This document shows, one piece after another, positions 1-7,054 of a stretch of DNA of 64,000 nt. Numbering within the stretch: position 1 is the stretch's first letter; each line of letters begins with the position of its first letter. Both the position numbers and the translations under genes were made by a program. The notes under the pieces are model-generated. The model made no database searches. It saw nothing but the letters and a program-made list of their open reading frames with translations, and had not been told where the DNA came from. Source of the stretch: Pseudarthrobacter phenanthrenivorans Sphe3 (GTDB taxonomy: Bacteria > Actinomycetota > Actinomycetes > Actinomycetales > Micrococcaceae); the NCBI RefSeq assembly GCF_000189535.1, contig NC_015145.1, positions 868,001 to 932,000 of the forward strand. Reading direction: 5' to 3'.

Positions 1-1
1 A

Positions 2-640
2 GAAAACATCGTCGCCCTGCGCGCCCGGATCGCGGAGCGCCTGCGTCATTCCGGGCCCACCGTCTCACAGACCATCGGCCGTATGGAGCGGGACGGCCTG
101 GTGGTGGTCTCCGGCGACAGGCACCTTGAGCTGACCGAGACCGGCCGCAAACGCGCCACCGAAGTGATGCGCAAGCACCGGCTGGCGGAGCGGCTCCTCG
201 CTGACGTGATCGGGCTGGACTGGGCCTATGTCCACGACGAAGCCTGCCGCTGGGAGCACGTTATGAGTGAGCGGGTGGAGCGGCGCATTTACGAACTGCT
301 GGACCATCCCACCGAGTCGCCCTACGGCAACCCCATCCCGGGCCTGGCGGCGCTCGGCGGGCAGACTTCGCCCTCCTTTGCCGATGGGGCCATCAGCCTG
401 CTGGAAGCAATGAAGTCCTACAGTCCGGCCTCGGAAGTGACTGTCAGCCGCCTGGCCGAGCCGATCCAGGTGGAACCCGAGCTGCTGGTCCAGCTCGATG
501 AAGGCGGTATCCGCCCTGGCGCAGGAGTCACCCTCGAACGGGTGGGCGATTACATTTCAGTGCGCGTTGCCGGTATTGAGGGCGCGCTGGAGTTGCCGCC
601 CGAAGTTGCCGCGCACGTCTTTGTAGCCGTCCGCCAGTGA
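2..640 (+). CDS. DtxR/IdeR-family iron-dependent regulator, 5' partial
   Basis: Metal-dependent DNA-binding repressor that senses Fe(II)/Mn(II) and controls iron uptake and storage. The frame is open from base 2, so the first helices of the winged-helix domain are cut off by the window edge; 212 residues remain. What is left starts inside the HTH (VSQTIGRMERDGL), continues into the dimerisation/metal domain with the DtxR signature VHDEACRWEHVMS (the Cys, Glu and His ligands of the primary site and the ancillary His), then the conserved FGNPIPGL-like stretch (here YGNPIPGL), and ends in an SH3-like domain. The match to classical DtxR is close enough to call an iron rather than a manganese (MntR) regulator, though the gene name is not certain. 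It reads toward the hydrolase genes but is separated from them by a long riboswitch leader. Confidence 0.93.
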   Translation, partial: ENIVALRARIAERLRHSGPTVSQTIGRMERDGLVVVSGDRHLELTETGRKRATEVMRKHRLAERLLADVIGLDWAYVHDEACRWEHVMSERVERRIYELLDHPTESPYGNPIPGLAALGGQTSPSFADGAISLLEAMKSYSPASEVTVSRLAEPIQVEPELLVQLDEGGIRPGAGVTLERVGDYISVRVAGIEGALELPPEVAAHVFVAVRQ

Positions 641-686
641 CCTTTCTTGGGGAGCTGTTACCCCGTGTGGGGCTGGTCACGCAAAG

Positions 687-703
687 ATAACGGAATTGTT
701 ACT
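687..703 (+). promoter_or_regulatory. MtrA-like direct repeat before riboswitch 1
   Basis: ATAACG-N5-GTTACT, a direct repeat of the GTNAC(C/G) type with 5-nt spacing. The MtrA response regulator of actinobacteria is known to bind such repeats before cell-wall hydrolase genes. The first half is one base off, so this is a weak candidate supported mainly by a better copy at the next hydrolase gene. Confidence 0.35.
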
Positions 704-749
704 TAGGGCCTTAAGCCCCTATAGTTGAACCAAGCGTTGATACTAAAGC

Positions 750-990
750 GTTACCTGATCCGGAGCCGAGCTCTGCCAGCGGATCAGGTGCACGAGTCAT
801 AACTGGCAGAGGCGGGGGAACCACAAGCGGCAGCCGGGGGACTGCCTTGGGGTGAAGTCCGTCAGCAGCAAGCCTCTTCCAGCGAAGGATCCCTCGGGGA
901 TATCTCTGTGCCGAGCTTGCTTACGGCGGACCGGGTCTTTGAACTCTCTGACCCGAATCCGACAGCTAACTTCGCAGGCTTTCCAGAGAG
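750..990 (+). ncRNA. c-di-AMP riboswitch (ydaO/yuaA type), copy 1
   Basis: The 359-nt gap between the DtxR gene and the M23 gene holds a ydaO-type riboswitch. Conserved blocks in order are GGCGGGGGAACCA (811-823), TTGGGGTGAAGTCC (848-861), and GACCCGAATCCGACAGCTAA (950-969) followed by CTTCGCAGGC (970-979). A closing helix CTCTGCCAG/CTGGCAGAG spans 771-779 and 804-812. In this family c-di-AMP binding normally turns expression off, and in actinobacteria the element is known before cell-wall hydrolase (rpf, NlpC) genes. The 3' edge runs into the Shine-Dalgarno GAGAGGA of the downstream gene, so translational control is plausible. The outer boundaries are approximate. Confidence 0.88.
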
Positions 991-999
991 GAACCCTTC

Positions 1000-1827
1000 T
1001 TGTCCATGCAGACCCCCAGGGGACGCCGCCGCGCGGCGCTCCCCAGCTCGACGCCGCGGGTTGTCGAGGTCACCACGATGGAACGCCCCCGCGATTTCCA
1101 CCGTGATGCCCGCCGCCGCCGAGGTCCCTTCCGGCAGGTCACCGAATTCGCGTCGGCCAGTGGAATCGGCCAGAAGGCCGGCATCGCACTCGCTGCCACA
1201 GGCCTGGTGCTGACCGTGACCGTTCCGGCCACCAGCCCTGTCATGGCCACCGACGCATCCGGCGCCGCCCCGGTAGCTGCATCCGCGGTGACCGCGCAGC
1301 CGCAGATTTCTGCCGAGGCTGGGGCGCAGATCGATTTCAGCCGCTCTGCCGTGGTCACGCAGGCTGATCCGGACGGCAAGCTGAAGCAGCTCCTCAGCGC
1401 CCAGTCCGCGGGTGCCGTCTCCCGGGCAGCCTCTGCCGGCAGCCTTGGCGCCCCCCTGGCCACGCTTTCGACTGCCTCACCCTTCGGCTACCGGGTCAGC
1501 CCGATTACGGGCGGCTCAGGAGACTTCCACCGCGGCCAGGACTACGTGGCGCAATGCGGGACCTCTGTCCTGGCGGCTGCCACCGGCACCGTGACGTTCG
1601 TGGGCTGGCACCAGTACGGCGGCGGAAACCGCGTCGTGGTGGACCATGGCAACGGCCTGGAAACCACGTACAACCACCTTTCGTCCTTCAATGTCACGGA
1701 GGGGCAGACCGTCTCCCGCGGAGACGTTGTGGCCTTGAGTGGAACCACCGGCGCCTCCACCGGCTGCCACCTCCACTTCGAGGTGCAGGTCAACGGTGAA
1801 GTTGTCGATCCGACCGGCTGGCTGTAG
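1000..1827 (+). CDS. Secreted M23 (LytM-type) metallopeptidase
   Basis: Probable zinc endopeptidase that cuts peptidoglycan cross-bridges outside the membrane. The start is a TTG at 1000, 7 nt after GAGAGGA; an ATG two codons later is possible. A long basic leader (residues 1-60, rich in Arg) precedes a hydrophobic export segment (about 61-82, ending VMATDA), then an Ala-rich linker and the M23 domain (about 155-275). Zinc/catalytic residues are visible: H177 and D181 in HRGQD, and H257 and H259 in HLHFE. At 275 residues it is typical of single-domain M23 proteins. Expression is probably set by the c-di-AMP riboswitch in front and stopped by a hairpin behind. No binding domain such as LysM was seen, so its wall target is unknown. 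Confidence 0.9.
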   Translation: MSMQTPRGRRRAALPSSTPRVVEVTTMERPRDFHRDARRRRGPFRQVTEFASASGIGQKAGIALAATGLVLTVTVPATSPVMATDASGAAPVAASAVTAQPQISAEAGAQIDFSRSAVVTQADPDGKLKQLLSAQSAGAVSRAASAGSLGAPLATLSTASPFGYRVSPITGGSGDFHRGQDYVAQCGTSVLAAATGTVTFVGWHQYGGGNRVVVDHGNGLETTYNHLSSFNVTEGQTVSRGDVVALSGTTGASTGCHLHFEVQVNGEVVDPTGWL

Positions 1828-1865
1828 TCAAATGATGCAGAACTCTCGAATCATCGTGACCCGCC

Positions 1866-1882
1866 GTGACCTGAATGTGACA
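1866..1882 (+). promoter_or_regulatory. MtrA-like direct repeat before riboswitch 2
   Basis: GTGACC-N5-GTGACA at 1866-1882, preceded by another GTGACC at 1856-1861. This fits the GTNACC-N5-GTNACC pattern reported for the actinobacterial response regulator MtrA. It lies about 50 nt before the promoter of the second riboswitch. The assignment is by pattern only. Confidence 0.45.
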
Positions 1883-1912
1883 TTCATCGAAAACTGCTGT
1901 ACCGTCTAACTC

Positions 1913-1937
1913 GCGTCAACTTTTCCGAAGTTGACGC
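1913..1937 (+). terminator. Hairpin after the M23 gene
   Basis: A perfect 10-bp stem GCGTCAACTT/AAGTTGACGC with a 5-nt loop, followed by TCTTGTG. It could end the M23 transcript, though the U-tract is poor. Its right arm contains the -35 element of the next promoter, so the site may have a double role. Confidence 0.55.
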
Positions 1938-1959
1938 TCTTGTGCGGATTGCCTAACTC
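1931..1959 (+). promoter_or_regulatory. Promoter of riboswitch 2 transcript
   Basis: TTGACG (1931-1936), 17-nt spacer, TAACTC (1954-1959). The spacing is ideal for a vegetative sigma factor and start would fall just before the second riboswitch. The -35 is embedded in the hairpin that ends the preceding gene. Confidence 0.5.
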
Positions 1960-2133
1960 TGCCACCGCTCAAGGTCCGTTCGCATTTCATCGTCTGGCAG
2001 GGGCGGGGGAACCAATTTTGGTCTTGGCTTTAGCGAAGACCTTGGGGTTAAGTCACAAAAGCTTCCTTGGAAGTTGCGTGGCCGGGTGACTCCCATCCGA
2101 ATCCGACAGCTCACCTCGCAGGCATTGGGAGAG
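1960..2133 (+). ncRNA. c-di-AMP riboswitch (ydaO/yuaA type), copy 2
   Basis: A second ydaO-type element in the 315 nt between the M23 and NlpC genes. It has the same ordered blocks as copy 1: GGGGCGGGGGAACCA (2001-2015), CCTTGGGGTTAAGTC (2040-2054), and CCGAATCCGACAGCTCACCT (2097-2116) with CGCAGGC (2117-2123). A TCTGCCA/TGGCAG closing helix is also present. The element ends at the GGGAGAGG Shine-Dalgarno of the next gene, the same geometry as in copy 1, so both hydrolases should respond to c-di-AMP together. Boundaries are approximate. Confidence 0.88.
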
Positions 2134-2142
2134 GCTACCTTC

Positions 2143-2892
2143 GTGTCTTCACGCCATCATTCTGCGCGCCACCGTGCGCAAACGGTTCGTACCAACCCCT
2201 TGGACTCCGTGTCCAAGGCTGTTAGTGCCAATGCCGGGACAGTAGGTCGCCAGGCTGCCGTTATTGCAGCTGCTTCCGGTCTCATCCTCAGCATGGGCCT
2301 CCCTGCGAACGCAGCGGACACCACAGCTGGTGTTTCCGCTTCCACCGAGTCCGGCTCCGCGCAGGCTGCGCTGGCAGTGACCGCCGCACCCACCGCCACC
2401 GTCTCCTTCGAGCGCCCTGTGGTGAAGACCACCGCCGCTCCGAAGCCGGCGCCGGTACGTGCCCAGTCCACCGCCACCGAGGGTCGCGCGGCAGCCACCA
2501 CTGCCGCCGCCACGGAATCCGCAGCCGACAAGCTGGCAGAGACCGTATCCTCCGCCTCCACGTCGGGCATCGCCGCCATCGCCTACACCGGCATCGGCCG
2601 TCCGTACGTCTGGGGCGGCACCAGCCCCACCACGGGTTGGGACTGCTCGGGCTTCACCCAGTGGGTCTACGCCCAGGCCGGCATCAGCATTCCCCGGGTC
2701 AACGCCTGGACTGCCATGACTCCCACCTCCACCCCGCAGCCGGGTGACCTGGTCATGCAGAACGGCGGAGCGCACGTAGGCATCTACGTTGGCAACGGCA
2801 TGATGGTCAGCGCACTTAACCCTTCCCAGGGCACGCTGCTCCACGCCGTAGCCGCCACCGGCAGCTCGGCCTTCTTCACCATCAACAAATAG
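2143..2892 (+). CDS. Secreted NlpC/P60 peptidoglycan hydrolase
   Basis: Probable gamma-D-glutamyl-diaminopimelate endopeptidase acting in the wall. The start is GTG at 2143, 8 nt after GGGAGAGG; earlier in-frame starts lie inside the riboswitch and are unlikely. At 249 residues it has a basic leader, a hydrophobic export segment (about 37-56, ending PANAAD), a long Ala/Thr/Pro linker, and a C-terminal NlpC/P60 domain (about 140-249). The nucleophile is C168 in DCSGF and the catalytic His is H211 in GAHVGIYVG. The leader block GRQAAVIAAASGL is almost identical in the next gene, so the two are paralogues. A strong hairpin overlaps the stop codon. Confidence 0.92.
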   Translation: MSSRHHSARHRAQTVRTNPLDSVSKAVSANAGTVGRQAAVIAAASGLILSMGLPANAADTTAGVSASTESGSAQAALAVTAAPTATVSFERPVVKTTAAPKPAPVRAQSTATEGRAAATTAAATESAADKLAETVSSASTSGIAAIAYTGIGRPYVWGGTSPTTGWDCSGFTQWVYAQAGISIPRVNAWTAMTPTSTPQPGDLVMQNGGAHVGIYVGNGMMVSALNPSQGTLLHAVAATGSSAFFTINK

Positions 2893-2922
2893 TTCTTGGA
2901 CCTTCGGGTCCAAGGGCTATTT
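2887..2922 (+). terminator. Terminator overlapping the NlpC stop codon
   Basis: TTGGACC-TTCG-GGTCCAA core with outer AAATAG/CTATTT pairing, then CTTTG. The UUCG-type tetraloop and long stem make termination likely even with a short U-tract. The stop codon is in the left arm. Confidence 0.75.
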
Positions 2923-2963
2923 CTTTGCTCCACACACTTTCCGCTACACCACATCCCCGTTCG

Positions 2964-3000
2964 GGACGTGCCGGCGTACCCCCAAGATGCCGGCACGTCC
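2964..3000 (+). other. 12-bp inverted repeat in leader of third hydrolase gene
   Basis: GGACGTGCCGGC and GCCGGCACGTCC separated by 13 nt. No U-tract follows, so it looks more like an RNA leader structure or an operator than a terminator. Unlike its two neighbours, the downstream gene has no riboswitch blocks. Confidence 0.5.
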
Positions 3001-3049
3001 AAACCCCTGTGTGCCCACACGGCGCTGAGGAAAACGAAAGAGAGAACTG

Positions 3050-3817
3050 ATGACTACTCGTGCTACCGCACGGCACCGTGCCGAGGTCACCAAGACCAGC
3101 TCAATCGCCATCATTGCCAAGGCTGTAGGCGACAACGCCGGCGGCGTTGGACGCCAGGCCGCTGTTATCGCTGCGGCTTCCGGTCTGGTCCTGACCAGCG
3201 GCATCGCTGCCAACGCTGCTGACTCCAACGTCCAGCGCGACTCGGCTCCGGCTTCCACCCTGGAAGTTGAATCAGCTGTTGAGGCGCCGATTTCGGCTGC
3301 TTCCACCATCGCGATCACCTTCGAAAAGCCGGCCGTGACCACCACGCCCGCTCCCGTCGTCGAAGAGCCCGAGCCCGTCGAGGTGGAGGAAGCTGCTCCG
3401 GCTCCCGCAGTCCAGGCTGCCGCCGCCCCCAAGGTCACCGCCAAGGTCTCCACCGCGTCGGCTCCCGCCGCTCCTGCCGCATCCGCCAGCGGCAAGGGTG
3501 CTGCCATCCTTTCCGCAGCGTACGCCCAGCTGGGCGTCATGCAGGACTGCACCATGCTGGTGACCAACTCCCTCGCGGCCGTGGGCATCAACTTCCACGA
3601 CTGGCCCGCTGGCTACCTCTCCCTGGGCCGTACCGTCAGCGCTGCCGAAGCGCAGCCCGGCGACCTGATCTACTACGCCGACGGCGGCGCGGGTGTAGCC
3701 CACATCGCTGTTTACGCAGGCAACGGCCAGGCGGTTCACGGTGGCTACAACGGCAACCAGACCGTGGTCTTCAGCGCCAACGTTGGCTCCGGCCCGGTTT
3801 TCATCCGCGTCAACTAA
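3050..3817 (+). CDS. Secreted NlpC/P60-like (CHAP-fold) hydrolase
   Basis: Probable extracellular cysteine peptidase or amidase of 255 residues. It starts with ATG after GAAAGAGAGAA. It has the same leader plan as the gene before it (NAGGVGRQAAVIAAASGL, then an export segment ending AANAAD), followed by an acidic/Pro-rich linker (VVEEPEPVEVEE, about residues 100-115) and a C-terminal papain-like domain (about 150-255). Likely catalytic residues are C167 in the DCTML motif and H218 in AHIAVYAG. The cysteine motif is less canonical than the usual DCSGL/F, so activity on peptidoglycan is inferred. It lacks the c-di-AMP riboswitch of its neighbours and is probably transcribed alone, ending in a strong terminator. 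Confidence 0.82.
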   Translation: MTTRATARHRAEVTKTSSIAIIAKAVGDNAGGVGRQAAVIAAASGLVLTSGIAANAADSNVQRDSAPASTLEVESAVEAPISAASTIAITFEKPAVTTTPAPVVEEPEPVEVEEAAPAPAVQAAAAPKVTAKVSTASAPAAPAASASGKGAAILSAAYAQLGVMQDCTMLVTNSLAAVGINFHDWPAGYLSLGRTVSAAEAQPGDLIYYADGGAGVAHIAVYAGNGQAVHGGYNGNQTVVFSANVGSGPVFIRVN

Positions 3818-3848
3818 GCGAGGGCCGCACCAGGCCTGACCCCCATGT

Positions 3849-3883
3849 CAAAGAACCCTTGCCCATCCGGCAGGGGTTCTTTG
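3849..3883 (+). terminator. Terminator after the third hydrolase gene
   Basis: CAAAGAACCC...GGGGTTCTTTG hairpin with an inner TGCC/GGCA pairing, followed by CTTTAAC. The rest of the 285-nt gap up to the HNH gene shows no other gene. Confidence 0.75.
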
Positions 3884-4102
3884 CTTTAACCGCCGGGACT
3901 GAACTGGGACGCCGTCGCGGCACGGCCCGCAGCTGATCAGGACACGGCCCTCGGGGAAGGCCGTCAGGGGACCTCCCCAAAGCGTGATTAGCTGATAGCG
4001 CGCTTCTGTGTTTACTCTTGTGGTGTCGATCCATAGCCCGGACATGCCGAGGGCAGCCGGCCCTCGTGCCCCTGACGGGTGCGGCCGTGAAGAGGTACGT
4101 GC

Positions 4103-4603
4103 ATGCGCACTCTCGTTCTGAATGCTGGATATGAACCGCTGGCGGTTATCACTTTCCGCCGGGCGCTGGTGCTTGTGCTCACGGGCAAAGCAAGCGTGGT
4201 GGCCGAGGGTGACGATCCCGTTGTGGGACCGCAGGAGATCCTGGGCCGGCCGTCCGTGATACTCCTTAACCGCTACATCCGTCCCAGATACAACCAGGCC
4301 ACGGCTGTCAGCCGGCGGGGAGTGCTGCGGCGTGATGGGCACAAATGCGCCTACTGCGGAAAAGCGGCCCACACCATCGACCATGTCCACCCTAAGTCCC
4401 GCGGTGGTGCGGATTCGTGGGAGAACCTCGTGGCGGCCTGCCTGCGCTGCAACAACGCCAAGGGCGACCACACACCCGCCGAAATGGGATGGAAACTCCG
4501 GTTCGTTCCCGAACCGCCGCACGGAAGCATGTGGCAGATCAAGGAACTCGAGAAGCCGACGCCGGCGTGGGACCCGTTCCTGCTGCCGGAGCGCGCCGCC
4601 TGA
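4103..4603 (+). CDS. HNH endonuclease-family protein
   Basis: A 166-residue protein with an N-terminal region of about 70 residues (LNAGYEPLAVI, RRALVLVLTGKA) and a C-terminal HNH nuclease domain: CAYCGKAAHTIDHVHPKS, then ENLVAACLRCNNAKGD. The two Cys pairs (CAYC, CLRC) form the structural zinc site. DHVHP gives the general-base His and metal ligand, and the Asn of ENLVAAC and the last His region (KGDHTP) complete the ββα-metal fold. This layout is the chromosomal, widely conserved actinobacterial/cyanobacterial HNH protein, not an obvious phage or homing enzyme. Its biological substrate is unknown. It stands alone before the molybdenum cofactor genes. Confidence 0.88.
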   Translation: MRTLVLNAGYEPLAVITFRRALVLVLTGKASVVAEGDDPVVGPQEILGRPSVILLNRYIRPRYNQATAVSRRGVLRRDGHKCAYCGKAAHTIDHVHPKSRGGADSWENLVAACLRCNNAKGDHTPAEMGWKLRFVPEPPHGSMWQIKELEKPTPAWDPFLLPERAA

Positions 4604-4650
4604 CCAGCTGGCGCTGTGATCTCCGGCCGCCACATGGCTAGGCTGGGGGA

Positions 4651-5292
4651 GTGGAACAGGACGGGTTGGACTTCGATGCCATAATTCTGGCTGGCGGCAG
4701 GTCATCACGGCTGGGCGGAGTGGCCAAACAGAACCTTGTCCTGCATGATTCCACGCTCCTTCAACGGGCCCTTGCCGCCGCTGGGGGCGCGTCCCGCACG
4801 GTGGTGGTTGGCCCCGACCCCGGTACCCTTCCTCCTGGCGTGATCCACTGCCGGGAACAGCCGGAATTCGGCGGACCGGCAGCGGCCATCGCCGCCGGAC
4901 TGGCTGTTCTTGCTGACACTGGAAGCAGGTCCTTGCATACGCTGGTGCTGGCGTGTGACATGCCCCGGATCCAGGATGCCCTGGCCGTCCTCAAGCCGGC
5001 TCTGCGCGCGGCCCGTGGCGACGGCGTGGTGGCGCGTTCCGCGGACGGCAGGCTTCAGCCACTGGCCGGTTTCTACAGCACGGCTGCGTTAAGAACCGCG
5101 GCGCAGGACCTCTCGTCCCGTGGTGCCTTAATCAACGCTTCTGTCCGCTCCCTCCTTGCTAGTCTGGACGTGCAGCCTGTCACTGTCCCCGCCGGTTCCA
5201 CAGCAGATGTGGATACCTGGGACGATGCCGCGGCATTAGGGATTGACCCCGGGCGCCAGGGCGGGGACCAGGACCGGCGCAGCCGGAGCTAA
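4651..5292 (+). CDS. mobA: Molybdenum cofactor guanylyltransferase (MobA-like)
   Basis: Transfers a nucleotide (GMP in MobA, CMP in MocA relatives) to Mo-molybdopterin in the cytoplasm. At 213 residues it has a Rossmann-type NTP-transferase fold: ILAGGRSSRLGG near residue 12 (a G-G-x-S-x-R-hG motif binding the nucleotide) and LACDMPRI near 108 (the metal-binding Asp). The usual GxDK lysine region reads GGVAKQNL. The start is GTG; a -10-like TAGGCT ends exactly 6 nt before it, so the transcript is probably leaderless and needs no Shine-Dalgarno. It heads a tight cluster with a DUF6457 gene, moeA and fdhD, which supports the molybdenum role. GMP versus CMP cannot be decided here. Confidence 0.85.
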   Translation: MEQDGLDFDAIILAGGRSSRLGGVAKQNLVLHDSTLLQRALAAAGGASRTVVVGPDPGTLPPGVIHCREQPEFGGPAAAIAAGLAVLADTGSRSLHTLVLACDMPRIQDALAVLKPALRAARGDGVVARSADGRLQPLAGFYSTAALRTAAQDLSSRGALINASVRSLLASLDVQPVTVPAGSTADVDTWDDAAALGIDPGRQGGDQDRRSRS

Positions 5293-5306
5293 ATTGGAGG
5301 CAGTTC

Positions 5307-5600
5307 GTGAAAAGCCAGGATGAAACGCTGGAGGAGTGGTGCAGATCCCTGCTCCAGGCCTATGAGCTGGAAGACGTCCAGGTGGACGTCAACGCCATTC
5401 TTGCCCTGGCCGGCGTCGCCGCCCACTCAGTGGTTCGGCCGGCAGCGCCGCTGACCACCTTCATTGCCGGCTTTGCCGCAGGCCTGGCTGCGGGCTCAGG
5501 AAAGGCTGAGAACAACGCTTCCATGGAGGCAGCCCTGGCCGTGGCGCGTTCCCTGGCCACCGATTATGACGCTGAAGCCGCCGGGGCTCCCGGCGAATGA
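5307..5600 (+). CDS. DUF6457 protein, molybdenum cofactor-linked
   Basis: A small 97-residue protein starting with GTG after GGAGG (5296-5300). It is helical, with an LEEWCRSLLQAYEL N-terminus and a VAAHSVVRPAAPLTTFIAGFAAG centre, which are the recognisable features of DUF6457. It begins 14 nt after mobA and its stop overlaps the moeA start by 4 nt, so it is translated with moeA. In actinobacteria this family is commonly next to or fused to mobA. No catalytic motif is visible. A role as partner or chaperone in cofactor maturation is an inference from context only. Confidence 0.75.
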   Translation: MKSQDETLEEWCRSLLQAYELEDVQVDVNAILALAGVAAHSVVRPAAPLTTFIAGFAAGLAAGSGKAENNASMEAALAVARSLATDYDAEAAGAPGE

Positions 5601-6973
5601 CCCAGGAAGCCCAGGAAGAACCGAGCACACCTGGGGCCGGGGGGCACCACCACCTGGCCCATACGTGGGAAGAAGCCCGGCAAGCGGCATTTGATGCCGC
5701 AACTCCCATTCCGGCTGGTCCCGTTTCACTGGAACTTGCCCTGGGGCGCCGGCTGGACCAGGACGTGGTGGCGCTGCAGGACATGCCCCACTATGCTTCC
5801 TCAGCGATGGACGGCTGGGTGGTGAACGGTACGGGTCCATGGATCCTGGTGGAGCCCGGCGTTCCGCTGGCCCCGCACCAGGCCAGCCCCATTGCAACGG
5901 GGGGACTCATCCCGGCCGGGGGGAAAGCGGTGTTGCGCAGCGAAAGCGCGCGGCTCGGTAAGGACGAGGAAGGGCTGCCCATCCTGATGACCGGCGGGAC
6001 GGCACGCCCGGGCGAGCCGCGTACCGGCCAGCATGTCCGGAAAGCCGGGGAGGAGGCCACGGAAGGGGACATTCTTGTCAAGGCCGGGGTGGTACTGAAT
6101 CCGGCGCATCTTGCCCTCGCTGCCCTTGCCGGGTACGACGAACTTGTAGTCCAGGGAAAACCGCTGGTCCGGCTGCTGCTGACGGGCTCCGAAGTGGTGC
6201 AGCATGGCGTTCCGGTTCCCGGCCAGGTCCGCGACACCTTCGGCCCGCAGCTGCCGGCAGTCGTTGGGATGCTGGGCGGTATCGCGGGCGGCCAGCAGAG
6301 GATCGGCGATTCCTATGCTGAGTGGCTGGGCGCCTTGGAGGACGTGCTTCCGGAGGCCCCCGGCGCGCCCGACCTTCCGGCCGACGTGGTCATCACAACT
6401 GGCGGGACGGGAAAATCCGGCACCGACCACCTTCGCCGTGCCGTGGCTGAGCTGGGTGGGCGGCTGGTCATTGACGGGGTAGCCATGCGCCCCGGGCATC
6501 CTGCCGTGCTGGCCGAACTTCCTGACGGCAGGTTCGTCCTGGGGCTGCCGGGAAATCCGCTCGCCGCAATGATGGCCCTCTCCACGGTTGGAGCTCCGCT
6601 GCTGGCGGCGCTGGGGCACGGCACCCTGCCCGCCGTCCAGGAAGTGCCCTGCGGAACCCTGCTGGAACCGGAACCGGGGCGCACCCGCCTGATGCCGTTC
6701 CGCCTCCTCTACGGCATGGCCTCACCGGCACAGCACACCGGCCCGGGGATGATGCGTGGGCTGGCTTCGGCCGACGGCGTCATGGTTGTCCCGCCGCACG
6801 GGGTGCAGTTGGGTGAGCTGGTGCCGGCCTTCCCGCTGCCGTGGGGGCTGCCTATTCCCGCCGTCCCCGATCCCGCAGCCAAAACGAAGCCGCGGAGCGG
6901 CGCGCGGACGGGGAAGCCAGCGGCCAAACCCGCGCCCGCCGGCCCTGTGGACTGGAGCGCCCTTCTTGGCTGA
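5597..6973 (+). CDS. moeA: Molybdopterin molybdenumtransferase MoeA
   Basis: Inserts molybdate into adenylylated molybdopterin. The 458 residues are longer than the usual ~400 because of a Lys/Ala/Pro-rich tail (from about residue 415). Family motifs seen: PHYASSAMDGWVV (domain I/III entry), IATGGLIPAG, the substrate-binding TTGGTGKSGTDHLRRAV (about 264-280), MRPGHPAVLAELPDGRFVLGLPGNPLAAM (about 297-325). ATG overlaps the DUF6457 stop (ATGA), so the two are translationally coupled. Together with mobA and fdhD it suggests the cell makes a molybdenum/bis-MGD enzyme such as formate dehydrogenase, encoded outside this window. Confidence 0.92.
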   Translation: MTQEAQEEPSTPGAGGHHHLAHTWEEARQAAFDAATPIPAGPVSLELALGRRLDQDVVALQDMPHYASSAMDGWVVNGTGPWILVEPGVPLAPHQASPIATGGLIPAGGKAVLRSESARLGKDEEGLPILMTGGTARPGEPRTGQHVRKAGEEATEGDILVKAGVVLNPAHLALAALAGYDELVVQGKPLVRLLLTGSEVVQHGVPVPGQVRDTFGPQLPAVVGMLGGIAGGQQRIGDSYAEWLGALEDVLPEAPGAPDLPADVVITTGGTGKSGTDHLRRAVAELGGRLVIDGVAMRPGHPAVLAELPDGRFVLGLPGNPLAAMMALSTVGAPLLAALGHGTLPAVQEVPCGTLLEPEPGRTRLMPFRLLYGMASPAQHTGPGMMRGLASADGVMVVPPHGVQLGELVPAFPLPWGLPIPAVPDPAAKTKPRSGARTGKPAAKPAPAGPVDWSALLG

Positions 6974-7054
6974 GGATCGCCCGCACGGGCCGCCGCCGCT
7001 GGTATCACCTTCGGACGATTGGGATGATGGAGACATGAACAGGAACGGTGGGAC

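Noticed and set aside
2074..2142. Longer N-terminus for the NlpC/P60 protein
   Set aside because: These codons lie inside the conserved 3' part of the riboswitch and before the Shine-Dalgarno.
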